Assembly: GCF_036127095.1 (NCBI RefSeq)
Contig: NZ_CP108006.1
Location: forward strand, 7,369,501-7,433,500
Origin: Streptomyces sp. NBC_00335
GTDB lineage: Bacteria > Actinomycetota > Actinomycetes > Streptomycetales > Streptomycetaceae
Direction of reading: 5' to 3'
DNA: 64,000 nucleotides
Under the pieces are notes generated by a model. The model made no database searches. It was not told where the DNA came from and was given only the letters and a program-made list of their open reading frames with translations. Each line of letters begins with the position of its first letter. Positions within the stretch are counted from its first letter, which is position 1. The position numbers and the translations under genes are program-made. Positions 52,235 to 61,386 of this stretch are shown in pieces.

Positions 52235-52421
52235 GGAAATGCCTCCAGTGGGAATGGGGGGACGGCGTGGAGCGCGAAGCGTGGGAGTGCGGCCCGCCGG
52301 GACGCGTGGGGACGGGGCGGCGGGCCCGTGGGTGGGGGGCCTGCGACCCGGCGGGCGTGGGGAGTTGACGCCGTATCCGCTTCGTGGCCGGGAACCTAAT
52401 CCTCCGGAAGGATCGCCGTCA

Positions 52422-52437
52422 ACAGGTCTGGACCAAC
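52422..52437 (-). promoter_or_regulatory. possible DasR (dre) site upstream of chitinase
   Basis: ACAGGTCTGGACCAAC contains the palindromic core GGTCTGGACC and agrees at 12 of 16 positions with the dre consensus ACTGGTCTAGACCAGT as I remember it. It lies in the chitinase/AraC divergent spacer. It could also serve the AraC gene. Confidence 0.5.
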
Positions 52438-52517
52438 TGATAGGTGGTTATCTCAATCGGAAGCTTTACTAACGGTGATGCTTGACAAGGCTCCCGCCCC
52501 TTCGGAAGCATGACGCG

Positions 52518-53474
52518 GTGCCAGCCTCCCGCCCCCACCACGTCGCCGTCCTCGTCCTCGAAGGGGCCAAACCCCTCGACGTCGGCATCCCGGCGCAGGT
52601 GTTCACGACCCGCGCGAGCATGCCGTACGAGGTCCGGGTGTGCGGCGCCGCCCCGGGACTCGTGACCGGCGGCGACGGCCTGTCGTACGCCGTCGCCCAC
52701 GGCCTCGAAGCCCTCGCCTGGGCCGACACCGTCTTCGTCCCCGGCTACCGGTTCCCCGACCGCGAGGACCCGCCGCGGGCCGTCGTCGACGCGCTGATCG
52801 CCGCCCACGCACGGGGCGCACGGCTCGCGGCCATCTCCACGGGAGCCTTCGCGCTCGCCGCCACGGGCCTGCTCGACGGCAAGCGGGCCACCACGCACTG
52901 GCACTACACCCGGGCGCTCGCGGCGAAGTGGCCGCTGGTCCGGGTCGACGAGAACGTCCTGTTCGTCGACGAGGGCTCCGTACTGACCTCGGCCGGAGCC
53001 GCCTCGGGCATCGACCTGTGCCTGCACGTGCTGCGCAGCGATCTCGGGGTGGCCGCCTCGAACCACACGGCCAGGCGGCTGGTCGCGGCCCCCTACCGCA
53101 GCGGCGGCCAGGCGCAGTACGTGCCGCGCAGCGTGCCCGAGCCGCTCGGCCCGCGGTTCGCCGCCACCCGTGAGTGGGCGCTGCACCGGCTCGGCGAACC
53201 CCTCACCCTGGAGGCGCTCGCCCGGCACGCGGCGGTCTCCCCGCGCACGTTCTCGCGGCGGTTCGCCGAGGACACCGGGTACACGCCGATGCAGTGGGTG
53301 ATGCGCGCCCGCATCGACATGGCCCGCGAACTGCTGGAGCGTTCGGAGCGGAGCGTGGAGCAGATCGCCGCGGACGTGGGCCTGGGCACCGGGGCGAACC
53401 TGCGGCTGCACTTCCAGCACATCCTGCGGACCACGCCGAGCGAGTACCGGCGCACTTTCGCCCGGGGGGAATGA
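52518..53474 (+). CDS. GATase1-like AraC regulator (DJ-1/PfpI sensor)
   Basis: A 318-residue regulator. The N-terminal DJ-1/PfpI-like domain contains HHVAVLVLEGAKPLDVGIPAQVF and AISTGAFALAATGLLDGKRATTHW. The usual catalytic Cys of active GATases is replaced by Thr in STGAFAL. The C-terminal AraC domain has LTLEALARHAAVSPRTFSRRF and QWVMRARIDMARELL. I choose the GTG at 52518 because homologues begin near PASRPHHVAVLV; an upstream TTG lacks a good ribosome-binding site. It diverges from the chitinase. Target unknown. Confidence 0.8.
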   Translation: MPASRPHHVAVLVLEGAKPLDVGIPAQVFTTRASMPYEVRVCGAAPGLVTGGDGLSYAVAHGLEALAWADTVFVPGYRFPDREDPPRAVVDALIAAHARGARLAAISTGAFALAATGLLDGKRATTHWHYTRALAAKWPLVRVDENVLFVDEGSVLTSAGAASGIDLCLHVLRSDLGVAASNHTARRLVAAPYRSGGQAQYVPRSVPEPLGPRFAATREWALHRLGEPLTLEALARHAAVSPRTFSRRFAEDTGYTPMQWVMRARIDMARELLERSERSVEQIAADVGLGTGANLRLHFQHILRTTPSEYRRTFARGE

Positions 53475-53508
53475 GGGGGCAGGCGGACCAGGCCGCGGTT
53501 CCTGCGTA

Positions 53509-53537
53509 CGAGGTCGCGGCTCCCGCGGACGACCTCG
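53509..53537. terminator. bidirectional terminator between AraC and PGA hydrolase
   Basis: CGAGGTCG / CGACCTCG with additional CGG/CCG pairing inside, located between convergent stops. Confidence 0.55.
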
Positions 53538-53566
53538 CGGTTCCGGGCGGAACCCGTACTTCCGGC

Positions 53567-54433
53567 TCAGGCGGTGAAGAGGCTCCTGCGGGCGAGCTGT
53601 TCGGCCTCCATGGCCGTGATGGCGTTGCGGCAGGCGTTGGCGAACTTCCAGAAGTCGGTGTTGGTGGTGGTGGCGCGGTTGGCCGCACCGGAGAAGTTCG
53701 CGAAGAGGCTCTGGCGGAGCTCGGTGGTGATCTCCAGCTGGGCGCCTCCCGCGCTCGTCAGGGTCCGGTTGCAGATGTTCTCGGGCAGGTCTCCGTTGAG
53801 GTCTTCCGGGTTGCCGCCGAGCACCTGGAAGCCCGCGGCGCCCAGCTTCGCGGAGAGGAGCTGGCGGAAGCGGGCGTTGAGGCCGCCGACCACGACCGCC
53901 TTGGGCTTCCCCTGGGGCGCCCCGGCCTGAGTCGCGGTGCAGCCGTGCAGGCTCAGCACGTTGGCACTGCCGGCGGCCATGGACCGCGCGACCGGGTCGT
54001 CGCAGTGCGAGGCGGTGACGTGCAGCTCCGCGTTGTCGGAAGCGCGCATGCCCTCGAACATCCAGTAGTCGTACAGCGGGGCGCCCTGGGTGACGGGTGC
54101 GAGTCCGTCCGGGTGGTAGCCGGCCACGGCCAGACAGAGCTCGGAGGTACCCATCTCGATGCCGCCGCCGTGGATGGCCAGCACACTGCTCAGGCGGGGG
54201 CGCGGAGTGGTGGCCTTGTCGTTGTCGACGGCCTCGTGGCGTCTGAACCGGCGCGCGTAGTCCTGACCCTCGATCGCCGTCGTGCTCGCGTAGAGGTCCG
54301 AGTTCGAAGCGTAGAGGTCGCCGCCGGCGGCTGCGGCGGGAGTTGCGGTGAGTCCCGTCAGGATCGGGCCACCGGCGGCCGCGGCCATCAGGGAGAGGAG
54401 GACGGTCCTGCGGCTGGCGCGAGTCCGGGACAT
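53567..54433 (-). CDS. secreted poly-gamma-glutamate hydrolase family protein
   Basis: A 288-residue exported protein. The signal is Arg-Arg containing (RASRRTVLLSLMAAAAGG), possibly Tat. The mature domain matches the gamma-PGA hydrolase family (DUF867): SVLAIHGGGIEMGTSEL, LHVTASHCDDP, LSLHGC and VVVGGLN, with an NICNRTLT segment. Phage and bacterial members are zinc enzymes that cut gamma-linked polyglutamate. AAGGAAC precedes the ATG at 54433. It diverges from the GAPDH gene across 351 nt. Biological target here is unknown, perhaps capsule-like polymers of competitors. Confidence 0.8.
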   Translation of the reverse strand: MSRTRASRRTVLLSLMAAAAGGPILTGLTATPAAAAGGDLYASNSDLYASTTAIEGQDYARRFRRHEAVDNDKATTPRPRLSSVLAIHGGGIEMGTSELCLAVAGYHPDGLAPVTQGAPLYDYWMFEGMRASDNAELHVTASHCDDPVARSMAAGSANVLSLHGCTATQAGAPQGKPKAVVVGGLNARFRQLLSAKLGAAGFQVLGGNPEDLNGDLPENICNRTLTSAGGAQLEITTELRQSLFANFSGAANRATTTNTDFWKFANACRNAITAMEAEQLARRSLFTA

Positions 54434-54784
54434 GGGTGTTCCTTCGCTGCTATGGGGCCGGGTGGCCAGGGGATGCTGCCCGGCCGGGACATCGGCCGTG
54501 CGGTGTCGAAGGCGCTGTGCGGTCCTTCCGGTGAACATCCTGTCCACCCCCGGGCACCCGCAGAAGGTCCGCAGGGTGGCACCAAGGGTGCAGGCACCTT
54601 GATGCCACCACCGCGGGGCCCGGCCGTCCGGAGCGGGCGCCCTGCCCGCACGCTCCGCGTGCCGTGATCCCCGGCCGCCTCGTGGCGCGATCCTTGCGGA
54701 CCGTGGCGATCGCGCCGCTGTCGCGGGCGCCCCGGACCGGCGAACCTGGTGACGCACCCAAGGGACAGGGACAAGGGAGACACC
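54434..54784. other. 351-nt divergent spacer with a long dyad
   Basis: No gene is seen. A dyad at 54575-54609 (GGTGGCACCAAGGGTG / CACCTTGATGCCACC, arms of 15-16 nt with two small irregularities, 4-nt loop) lies mid-spacer, about 140 nt from the hydrolase start. It could be an operator, an attenuator or an upstream-directed terminator. Confidence 0.5.
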
Positions 54785-55783
54785 ATGACGCGCATCGCCA
54801 TCAACGGATTCGGCCGCATCGGACGCAACGTGCTCCGCGCGCTGCTCGAACGGGACAGCAAGCTCGAGGTCGTCGCGGTCAACGACCTCACCGAGCCCGC
54901 CACCCTCGCGCGGCTGCTCGCCTACGACACCACCTCCGGCCGGCTCGGCCGCCCGGTGAGCGTGGACGGGGACGTCCTGGTGGTCGACGGCCGCCGCATC
55001 AAGGTGCTGGCCGAGCGCGAGCCGGCGCAGCTGCCCTGGGCCGAGCTCGGTGTGGACATCGTGCTGGAGGCGACCGGCCGCTTCGCCACGGCCAAGGCGG
55101 CCCGCGCGCACATCGACGCCGGGGCCAAGAAGGTGCTCGTCAGCGCACCGGCGGACGGGGCCGACATCACGCTCGCGTTCGGCGTGAACAGCGACTCCTA
55201 CGACCCGGCCCTGCACACGATCGTCTCCAACGCCTCCTGCACGACCAACGCGCTCGCACCGCTGGCCGCCGTACTGGACGAACTCGCGGGCATCGAGCAC
55301 GGGTTCATGACCACCGTGCACGCCTACACGCAGGAGCAGAACCTCCAGGACGGTCCGCACCGCGACCCCCGCCGCGCCCGCGCCGCCGCCGTGAACATCG
55401 TGCCGACCACGACGGGCGCCGCCAAGGCCATCGGCCTGGTCCTGCCCAACCTGGACGGCAAGCTCTCCGGCGACTCGATCCGCGTCCCGGTTCCGGTGGG
55501 ATCCATCGTCGAGCTGAACACCACCGTCGCCCGCGACGTGACCCGCGAGGACGTGCTGGCGGCCTACCGCGCCGCGGCCGAAGGCCCGCTCGCCGGCGTG
55601 CTGGAGTACTCGGAGGACGCCCTCGTCTCCTCCGACATCACCGGCAACCCCGCCTCCTCCATCTTCGACTCGGAGCTCACCCGCGTCGAAGGCCGCCACA
55701 TCAAGGTCGTCGCCTGGTACGACAACGAGTGGGGCTTCTCGAACCGGGTCATCGACACGCTCGAACTGCTCGCGAGCCGCTGA
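54785..55783 (+). CDS. gap: glyceraldehyde-3-phosphate dehydrogenase, type I
   Basis: A 332-residue glycolytic enzyme (G3P + NAD + Pi to 1,3-bisphosphoglycerate). The Rossmann start is RIAINGFGRIGRNVLRAL, VVAVNDLTEP carries the NAD-selective Asp, and the catalytic Cys152 is in SNASCTTNALAPL. HAYTQEQNLQDGPHRDPRRAR and VAWYDNEWGFSNRV complete the family pattern. AAGGGAG precedes the ATG. Actinobacteria usually have a main gap in a gap-pgk-tpi operon; this solitary copy is probably a second isoenzyme. It ends in a very strong terminator. Confidence 0.93.
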   Translation: MTRIAINGFGRIGRNVLRALLERDSKLEVVAVNDLTEPATLARLLAYDTTSGRLGRPVSVDGDVLVVDGRRIKVLAEREPAQLPWAELGVDIVLEATGRFATAKAARAHIDAGAKKVLVSAPADGADITLAFGVNSDSYDPALHTIVSNASCTTNALAPLAAVLDELAGIEHGFMTTVHAYTQEQNLQDGPHRDPRRARAAAVNIVPTTTGAAKAIGLVLPNLDGKLSGDSIRVPVPVGSIVELNTTVARDVTREDVLAAYRAAAEGPLAGVLEYSEDALVSSDITGNPASSIFDSELTRVEGRHIKVVAWYDNEWGFSNRVIDTLELLASR

Positions 55784-55804
55784 GGCCGGGCTCCCGCTCA
55801 CCAG

Positions 55805-55840
55805 GCGCGCCGCGGACCGGGATTCCGGTCCGCGGCGCGC
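55805..55840 (+). terminator. strong intrinsic terminator after gap
   Basis: A perfect 16-bp stem, GCGCGCCGCGGACCGG / CCGGTCCGCGGCGCGC, with the loop GATT, followed by TGCTTTTA. Confidence 0.9.
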
Positions 55841-56002
55841 TGCTTTTACCGCTCCTTCCCGGCCAAGCGCAAGGCTTGAAACAGAAATTCCTTGTTGTCG
55901 CACTAGACTGGCGGGCTGTTTGGCGCTGGACCGGAACAACCTGGGCAGACCCGGGCTCCGCCCGGCGACCCGGAGGGTTCCGGAAACACGACGCGAGGGC
56001 CG

Positions 56003-59000
56003 ATGGCAGCCACACCAGAGCACGGTGAAGTCACTCTGCTCGACGACGGGACCGGCCTCGACGAAGGCCCCGCGCCCGACGCCGGGGCGGGGCCCGGCGA
56101 GCCCGGCAAATCGGCCCTGTTCTCCGCCGGACCCGCCGCCCCGACGCGCACCCTCGTCGACGTCTTCGAGGCCTCCGTACGGGCCCACCCCGACGAGCTC
56201 GCCCTGGACGACGGGACCGGCCGGCTGACCTACCGGGCGCTCGCCGCCGAGGTGGAGCGCCGCCGCCAGGCCCTCGCGGCCGCCGGAGTGGGGCTCGGCG
56301 ACCGGGTCGGCGTACGGGTGCCGTCCGGGACCAACGAGCTGTACACCGGCATCCTGGCCGTCCTCGCGGTGGGCGCCGCCTACGTGCCCGTCGACGCCGA
56401 GGACCCGGACGAGCGGGCCGACCTGGTCTTCGGGGAGGCCGGAGTACGGGCCGTACTGGGCGCGGGCGGGCGCATCGAGGTCGCCGCGCCGGGCAAGGGC
56501 GCCGACCTCGGCACATCGGCCCCCGCCGGCCGCCCCGGCCCCGAACACGACGCGTGGATCATCTTCACCTCCGGCTCCACCGGCAAGCCCAAGGGCGTCG
56601 CCGTCAGCCACCGCAGCGCCGCCGCCTTCGTGGACGCCGAGGCCGAGCTGTTCCTCACCGAGGAGCCGATCGGCCCCGGCGACCGGGTCATGGCCGGACT
56701 GTCCGTGGCCTTCGACGCCTCCTGCGAGGAGATGTGGCTGGCCTGGCGCTACGGCGCCTGCCTCGTGCCCGTCCCCCGCTCCCAGGTCCGCAGCGGCGCC
56801 GACCTCGGCCCCTGGCTCGCCGAGCAGGAGATCACCGTGGTCTCCACGGTGCCGACCCTGGCCGCCCTGTGGGAGCCCGAAACCCTCAACGAGGTCCGGC
56901 TGCTGATCTTCGGCGGCGAGGCCTGCCCGCCCGAGCTCACCCAGCGCCTGGTCACCGAGGGCCGCGAGGTCTGGAACACCTACGGCCCCACCGAGGCCAC
57001 CGTCGTCGCCTGCGCCTCGCTCCTGACCGGGGAGGAACCGATCCGCATCGGCCTCCCGCTCATGGGCTGGGAACTGGCCGTCGTCGACGAATCCGGCGAA
57101 CCGGTGCCCATGGGCGGCAGCGGCCAGCTCGTCATCGGCGGCGTCGGCCTGGCCCGCTACCTCGACCCCGAGAAGGACGCGGAGAAGTACGCCCCGCTGG
57201 AATCCCTCGGCTGGGAGCGCGCCTACCGCAGCGGCGACCTCGTCCGCGCGGAACCGGAGGGCCTGGTCTTCCTGGGCCGCGGCGACGAGCAGATCAAGCT
57301 CGGCGGCCGCCGCATCGAGCTGGGCGAGGTGGACGCCGCCCTCCAGGCCCTGCCCGGGGTCGCCGGCGCGGCCGCCGCCGTCCGCACCGCACGCAGCGGC
57401 AACCAGCTCCTCGTCGGCTACCTGGTCACCCAGGACGGCTGGGACCACGCCGCGGCCGTCACCCGGCTCCGCGCCGAGCTGCCCGCAGCCCTCGTACCGC
57501 TGCTCGCGCCCGTCGAGGAGCTGCCCACCCGCACCTCCGGCAAGGTGGACCGGGGCGCACTGCCCTGGCCGCTCCCGGAACTGGAGACCAGCGGTCCCAC
57601 CGAGCAGCTCTACGGCACCGAGGCCTGGCTCGCCGAGCAGTGGAGCGAGACCCTGGGCGTGACCGTCGCCGGCGCCACTGACGACTTCTTCGCGATCGGC
57701 GGCAGCAGCCTCGCCGCCGCCCAGCTCACCACCCGGCTGCGCACCCGCTACCCGAGCGCGGCCGTCCTCGACATCTACCAGCAGCCCACCCTGCGCAAGC
57801 TGGCCCGCCACCTGGAGAAGTCGGCACAGGACGACGGCGCGGTACGCACCATCGCGCCCGTGCCGCTGCGGACCCAGGTGATCCAGTCCCTGCTGCTGCT
57901 CCCGCTCTTCACCCTGGTCGGCCTGCGCCGGACGGTGGCGGTGCTCGCCCTGGGCAACGTACTGCACTGGTCCGGGGCCTATCCGTGGGCGCCGACCGCC
58001 TCCTGGTGGCTCGTCGCCGCGGGCGCCGCACTGCTCTACAGTCCGCCCGGCCGCCTCGCGATCGCGGCCGGCGGCGCCCGCCTGCTGCTGCGCGGGGTCA
58101 AGGCGGGGCGCCACCCGCGCGGCGGAAACGTTCACCTGCGGCTGTGGACGGCCGAGCGGCTCGCCGAGTACTCCGGCGCCACCTCGCTCACCGGATCCTG
58201 GCTGGAGCGCTACGCACGGGCGCTCGGCGCCAAGGTCGGCCCCGAGGTGGACCTGCACTCGCTGCCGCCCGTCACGGGCATGCTCAAGCTCGGCCGCGGC
58301 TGCGCCGTGGAGTCCGAGGTGGACCTCTCCGGCCACTGGCTGGACGGGGACCGCCTGGAGATCGGCGCCGTGAAGGTCGGCGCGGGCGCCGTCGTCGGCA
58401 CCCGCAGCATCCTCTTCCCCGGCGCCCGCGTCGGCAAGCGGGCCGAGGTGGCCCCCGGCTCCGCCGTCGTCGGCCAGATCCCGACCGGCCAGCGCTGGGC
58501 CGGAGCCCCCGCCGGCAAACTCGGCAAGGCCAAGCGGAACTGGCCCAAGGAGCGCCCACCGCGCGGCCTGCCCTGGCGCGCCGCCTACGGGACGGCCGGC
58601 TTCTGCCTCACCGCCCTGCCCGTGCTCGCCGCCCTGCCCGCCCTCCTCGTGGCCGGCCGGTTCGTGCCCGCCGACGCCGGACTCGGCCGGGCGCTGGCCG
58701 GAGCGCTGCTCGCCGTGGTGCCGGGGGCGCTCGCCTTCGGGTTCGCGTACGCGGCCCTGCTCCTGGTCTCCGTACGCCTCCTCAGCCTCGGGCTGCGCAC
58801 CGGAACCCATCCGACGCACAGCAGGATCGGCTGGCAGGCCTGGACGGTCACCCAGCTGATGGACCTCTCCCGGGAAACCCTCTTCCCCCTGTACGCCGGA
58901 CTGATCACACCGGTGTGGCTGCGGCTGCTCGGCATGAAGATCGGCCGGGGCGCCGAGGTGTCCACGGTGCTCGCGCTGCCGAGCCTCACCACCGTCGGCG

Positions 59001-59959
59001 AGGGCGCCTTCCTCGCCGACGACACCCTGACCGCCCCCTACGAGCTGGGCGGCGGCTGGCTGCGGATCGGCCACTCCGAGATCGGCCGCCGGGCCTTCCT
59101 CGGCAACTCCGGAATGACCGCGCCGGGCCGTTCCGTACCGGACGACGGGCTGGTCGGCGTCCTGTCCGCCACCCCGAAGAAGGCCAAGAAGGGCAGCTCC
59201 TACCTGGGCCTGCCGCCGGTCCGGCTGCCGCGGTCCACCGCCGACTCCGACCAGAGCCGGACGTACGATCCGCCCGCGCGGCTGCTGTGGGCGCGCGGGC
59301 TGGTGGAGCTGTGCCGGCTCGTCCCGGTGTTCTGCTCGGTCGCGCTGGCCGTGCTGACACTGGCGGCGTTCTGTGCGCTGGCCGGACCGGACGGGCCCGG
59401 CGCGTGGGTGACCGCGCTGCTGTCCGGAGCGGTCCTGCTCGCCGCCGGGGTGGCCGCGTGCGTGGTCGCGACGGCCGCGAAATGGCTGCTGGTGGGCCGC
59501 CACCGGGTGGGAGAGCACCCGCTGTGGAGCGGCTTCGTGTGGCGCAACGAACTGGCCGACACCTTCGTCGAGGTCCTGGCCGTGCCCTGGCTGGTCGGCT
59601 CGGTGCCCGGGACGCCGGTGCTGTCCCTGTGGCTGCGCGCAATCGGTGCCCGGATCGGCCGCGGCGTGTGGTGCGAGAGCTACTGGCTGCCCGAGACCGA
59701 CCTGGTCGTCCTGGGCGACGCGGTCAGCGTGAACCGGGGCTGCGTGTTGCAGACGCACCTCTTCCACGACCGGATCTTGAGGACGGATACTGTGGTCCTG
59801 CGTGAGGGCGCCACCCTGGGCCCGGGCGGAATCGTCCTGCCCGGGAGCACGGTCGGGGCCCGCAGCACTCTGGGTCCCGCCTCCCTCGTGATGGCCGGGG
59901 AATCCGTTCCCGCCGACACCCGCTGGCTGGGCAACCCGATCGAGGCGTGGCGGTCCTGA
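56003..59959 (+). CDS. Pls/PosA-family membrane NRPS (epsilon-poly-L-lysine synthetase-like)
   Basis: A 1318-residue protein. An adenylation domain (about 45-520) has IIFTSGSTGKPKG, FDASCEEMW, NTYGPTEATVV, YRSGDLV and the catalytic Lys in RTSGKVDR. A carrier domain has Ser about 567 in FFAIGGSSLAAAQ. Six or so membrane helices then alternate with three left-handed beta-helix acyltransferase-like segments (for example AGAVVGTRSILFPGARVG and REGATLGPGGIVLPGSTVG). Length and order match epsilon-poly-L-lysine synthetase (A-T-TM with three tandem C-like domains). It would polymerise an amino acid, probably basic given the CEE residues near the binding pocket; that is inference. An M1 peptidase gene follows after 89 nt. 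Confidence 0.85.
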   Translation: MAATPEHGEVTLLDDGTGLDEGPAPDAGAGPGEPGKSALFSAGPAAPTRTLVDVFEASVRAHPDELALDDGTGRLTYRALAAEVERRRQALAAAGVGLGDRVGVRVPSGTNELYTGILAVLAVGAAYVPVDAEDPDERADLVFGEAGVRAVLGAGGRIEVAAPGKGADLGTSAPAGRPGPEHDAWIIFTSGSTGKPKGVAVSHRSAAAFVDAEAELFLTEEPIGPGDRVMAGLSVAFDASCEEMWLAWRYGACLVPVPRSQVRSGADLGPWLAEQEITVVSTVPTLAALWEPETLNEVRLLIFGGEACPPELTQRLVTEGREVWNTYGPTEATVVACASLLTGEEPIRIGLPLMGWELAVVDESGEPVPMGGSGQLVIGGVGLARYLDPEKDAEKYAPLESLGWERAYRSGDLVRAEPEGLVFLGRGDEQIKLGGRRIELGEVDAALQALPGVAGAAAAVRTARSGNQLLVGYLVTQDGWDHAAAVTRLRAELPAALVPLLAPVEELPTRTSGKVDRGALPWPLPELETSGPTEQLYGTEAWLAEQWSETLGVTVAGATDDFFAIGGSSLAAAQLTTRLRTRYPSAAVLDIYQQPTLRKLARHLEKSAQDDGAVRTIAPVPLRTQVIQSLLLLPLFTLVGLRRTVAVLALGNVLHWSGAYPWAPTASWWLVAAGAALLYSPPGRLAIAAGGARLLLRGVKAGRHPRGGNVHLRLWTAERLAEYSGATSLTGSWLERYARALGAKVGPEVDLHSLPPVTGMLKLGRGCAVESEVDLSGHWLDGDRLEIGAVKVGAGAVVGTRSILFPGARVGKRAEVAPGSAVVGQIPTGQRWAGAPAGKLGKAKRNWPKERPPRGLPWRAAYGTAGFCLTALPVLAALPALLVAGRFVPADAGLGRALAGALLAVVPGALAFGFAYAALLLVSVRLLSLGLRTGTHPTHSRIGWQAWTVTQLMDLSRETLFPLYAGLITPVWLRLLGMKIGRGAEVSTVLALPSLTTVGEGAFLADDTLTAPYELGGGWLRIGHSEIGRRAFLGNSGMTAPGRSVPDDGLVGVLSATPKKAKKGSSYLGLPPVRLPRSTADSDQSRTYDPPARLLWARGLVELCRLVPVFCSVALAVLTLAAFCALAGPDGPGAWVTALLSGAVLLAAGVAACVVATAAKWLLVGRHRVGEHPLWSGFVWRNELADTFVEVLAVPWLVGSVPGTPVLSLWLRAIGARIGRGVWCESYWLPETDLVVLGDAVSVNRGCVLQTHLFHDRILRTDTVVLREGATLGPGGIVLPGSTVGARSTLGPASLVMAGESVPADTRWLGNPIEAWRS

Positions 59960-60048
59960 AGGGCGGGTCCGGGCGCCGGGAAACCGGGCGACCGGGCCCG
60001 GCACCACCAGCACGTCGTACGAGCACAACGCAGGGAGCGGAAGCGGCA

Positions 60049-61386
60049 GTGAACGGCCAGAAGACAGCGGCATCGGACCCGTACTTTCCGGCCAACGGCG
60101 ACCCCCGTTACCGCGTGCACCGGTACGAACTCGCTCTGGAATACCGTCCCGGCCCCAACCGGCTCGCCGGGACGGCCCGGCTCAGTGCCATCGCCGGGCG
60201 GGCGCCGCTCACCGAGTTCCACCTCAACCTGGCCGAGTTCAAAATAGGCCGCGTCCTCGTCAACGGCAGGGCGCCGCACTACAGCCACCGGGGCGGCAAA
60301 CTCCGCATCCGGCCGCCCAAGCCGCTGCCCGCCGGCGCCGCCTTCACCGTGGAGGTGCACTGGGCGGGCAACCCCACACCGGTGCGCAGCCCCTGGGGCG
60401 GCCTCGGCTGGGAGGAACTGACCGACGGCGCGCTGGTGGCCAGCCAGCCGGTCGGGGCGCCCTCCTGGTACCCGTGCAACGACCGGCCCGCGGACAAGGC
60501 CTCGTACCAGATCTCGGTCAACACCCCCTCCGCGTACACCGTCGTGGCCGGCGGCAGGCTGCTCACGCGGACGACCCGCGCCTCCACCACCACCTGGGTG
60601 TACGAGCAGCCGGCGCCGACCTCCAGCTACCTGGTCGGCCTGTCCATCGGCATGTACCAGACGGTGCTGCTCGGCGACCCCGGGCTCGGCGGCGTCCCGC
60701 AGAGCGCCCACGTACCGGCGCATCTGCTGCCCCGCTTCTCGCGCGACTTCGCGCGGCAGCCCGCGATGATGCAGCTGTTCGAGGAGCTGTTCGGCCCCTA
60801 CCCCTTCGGCGAGTACGCGGTGGTCGTCGCCGACGAGGAACTGGACGTGCCGGTGGAGGCCCAGGGGCTCTCCCTGTTCGGCTCCAACCACGTGGACGGC
60901 GTACGCGGCTCCGAGCGGCTCATCGCCCACGAGCTCGCGCACCAGTGGTTCGGCAACAGCGTGACCATCGCCGACTGGCGGCACATCTGGCTCAACGAGG
61001 GCTTCGCCAAGTACGCGGAATGGCTCTGGTCGGAGCGCTCCGGCGGCCGCACCGCGCACGAACTGGCGGCCGCCGCACACCGCTTGCTCTCCGGGCAGCC
61101 GCAGGACCTCCTGCTGGCCGACCCGGGACGCAAGCTGATGTTCGACGACCGCCTCTACCAGCGCGGCGGCCTCGCCGTGCACGCGATCCGCTGCGCGCTG
61201 GGGGACGGCCCGTTCTTCCGCATGCTGCGGGAGTGGGCCACCGTGAACCGCCACGGCGTGGTCACCACGGCCGGTTTCACCGCGCACGCGTCCCGCTACG
61301 CGCTCGAACCGCTGGACGACCTGTTCGCGGCCTGGCTGTCGGCGCCGGGCCTCCCGCCCCTGCCCGCGCCGGCGGCGACGGCCTAG
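60049..61386 (+). CDS. M1-family zinc aminopeptidase
   Basis: A 445-residue cytosolic metalloprotease. The beta-sandwich N-domain (residues 20-190) has WYPCNDRPADKASY. The catalytic domain has the zinc motif HELAHQWFGNSV near residue 296, the third ligand Glu in WLNEGFAKYAEWLW and a Tyr region RLYQRGG. The substrate-binding GAMEN motif is replaced by VEAQGLSLF. The C-terminal helical domain of full-length M1 enzymes is absent. The GTG start follows GGGAGCGG. Its position behind a Pls-like gene recalls poly-lysine loci, where an aminopeptidase degrades the polymer or protects the producer. Confidence 0.85.
   Translation: MNGQKTAASDPYFPANGDPRYRVHRYELALEYRPGPNRLAGTARLSAIAGRAPLTEFHLNLAEFKIGRVLVNGRAPHYSHRGGKLRIRPPKPLPAGAAFTVEVHWAGNPTPVRSPWGGLGWEELTDGALVASQPVGAPSWYPCNDRPADKASYQISVNTPSAYTVVAGGRLLTRTTRASTTTWVYEQPAPTSSYLVGLSIGMYQTVLLGDPGLGGVPQSAHVPAHLLPRFSRDFARQPAMMQLFEELFGPYPFGEYAVVVADEELDVPVEAQGLSLFGSNHVDGVRGSERLIAHELAHQWFGNSVTIADWRHIWLNEGFAKYAEWLWSERSGGRTAHELAAAAHRLLSGQPQDLLLADPGRKLMFDDRLYQRGGLAVHAIRCALGDGPFFRMLREWATVNRHGVVTTAGFTAHASRYALEPLDDLFAAWLSAPGLPPLPAPAATA

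Noticed and set aside
55876..55909. TTGAAA ... TAGACT as a promoter for the Pls-like gene
   Set aside because: The spacing is 22 nt, too long for a standard sigma-70 promoter. The TAGACT alone is plausible but not enough.
53567..60073. A 2168-codon open frame on the minus strand
   Set aside because: Only its last 289 codons (PGA hydrolase) look like protein. The rest is the GC-frame shadow of gap and the Pls-like gene.
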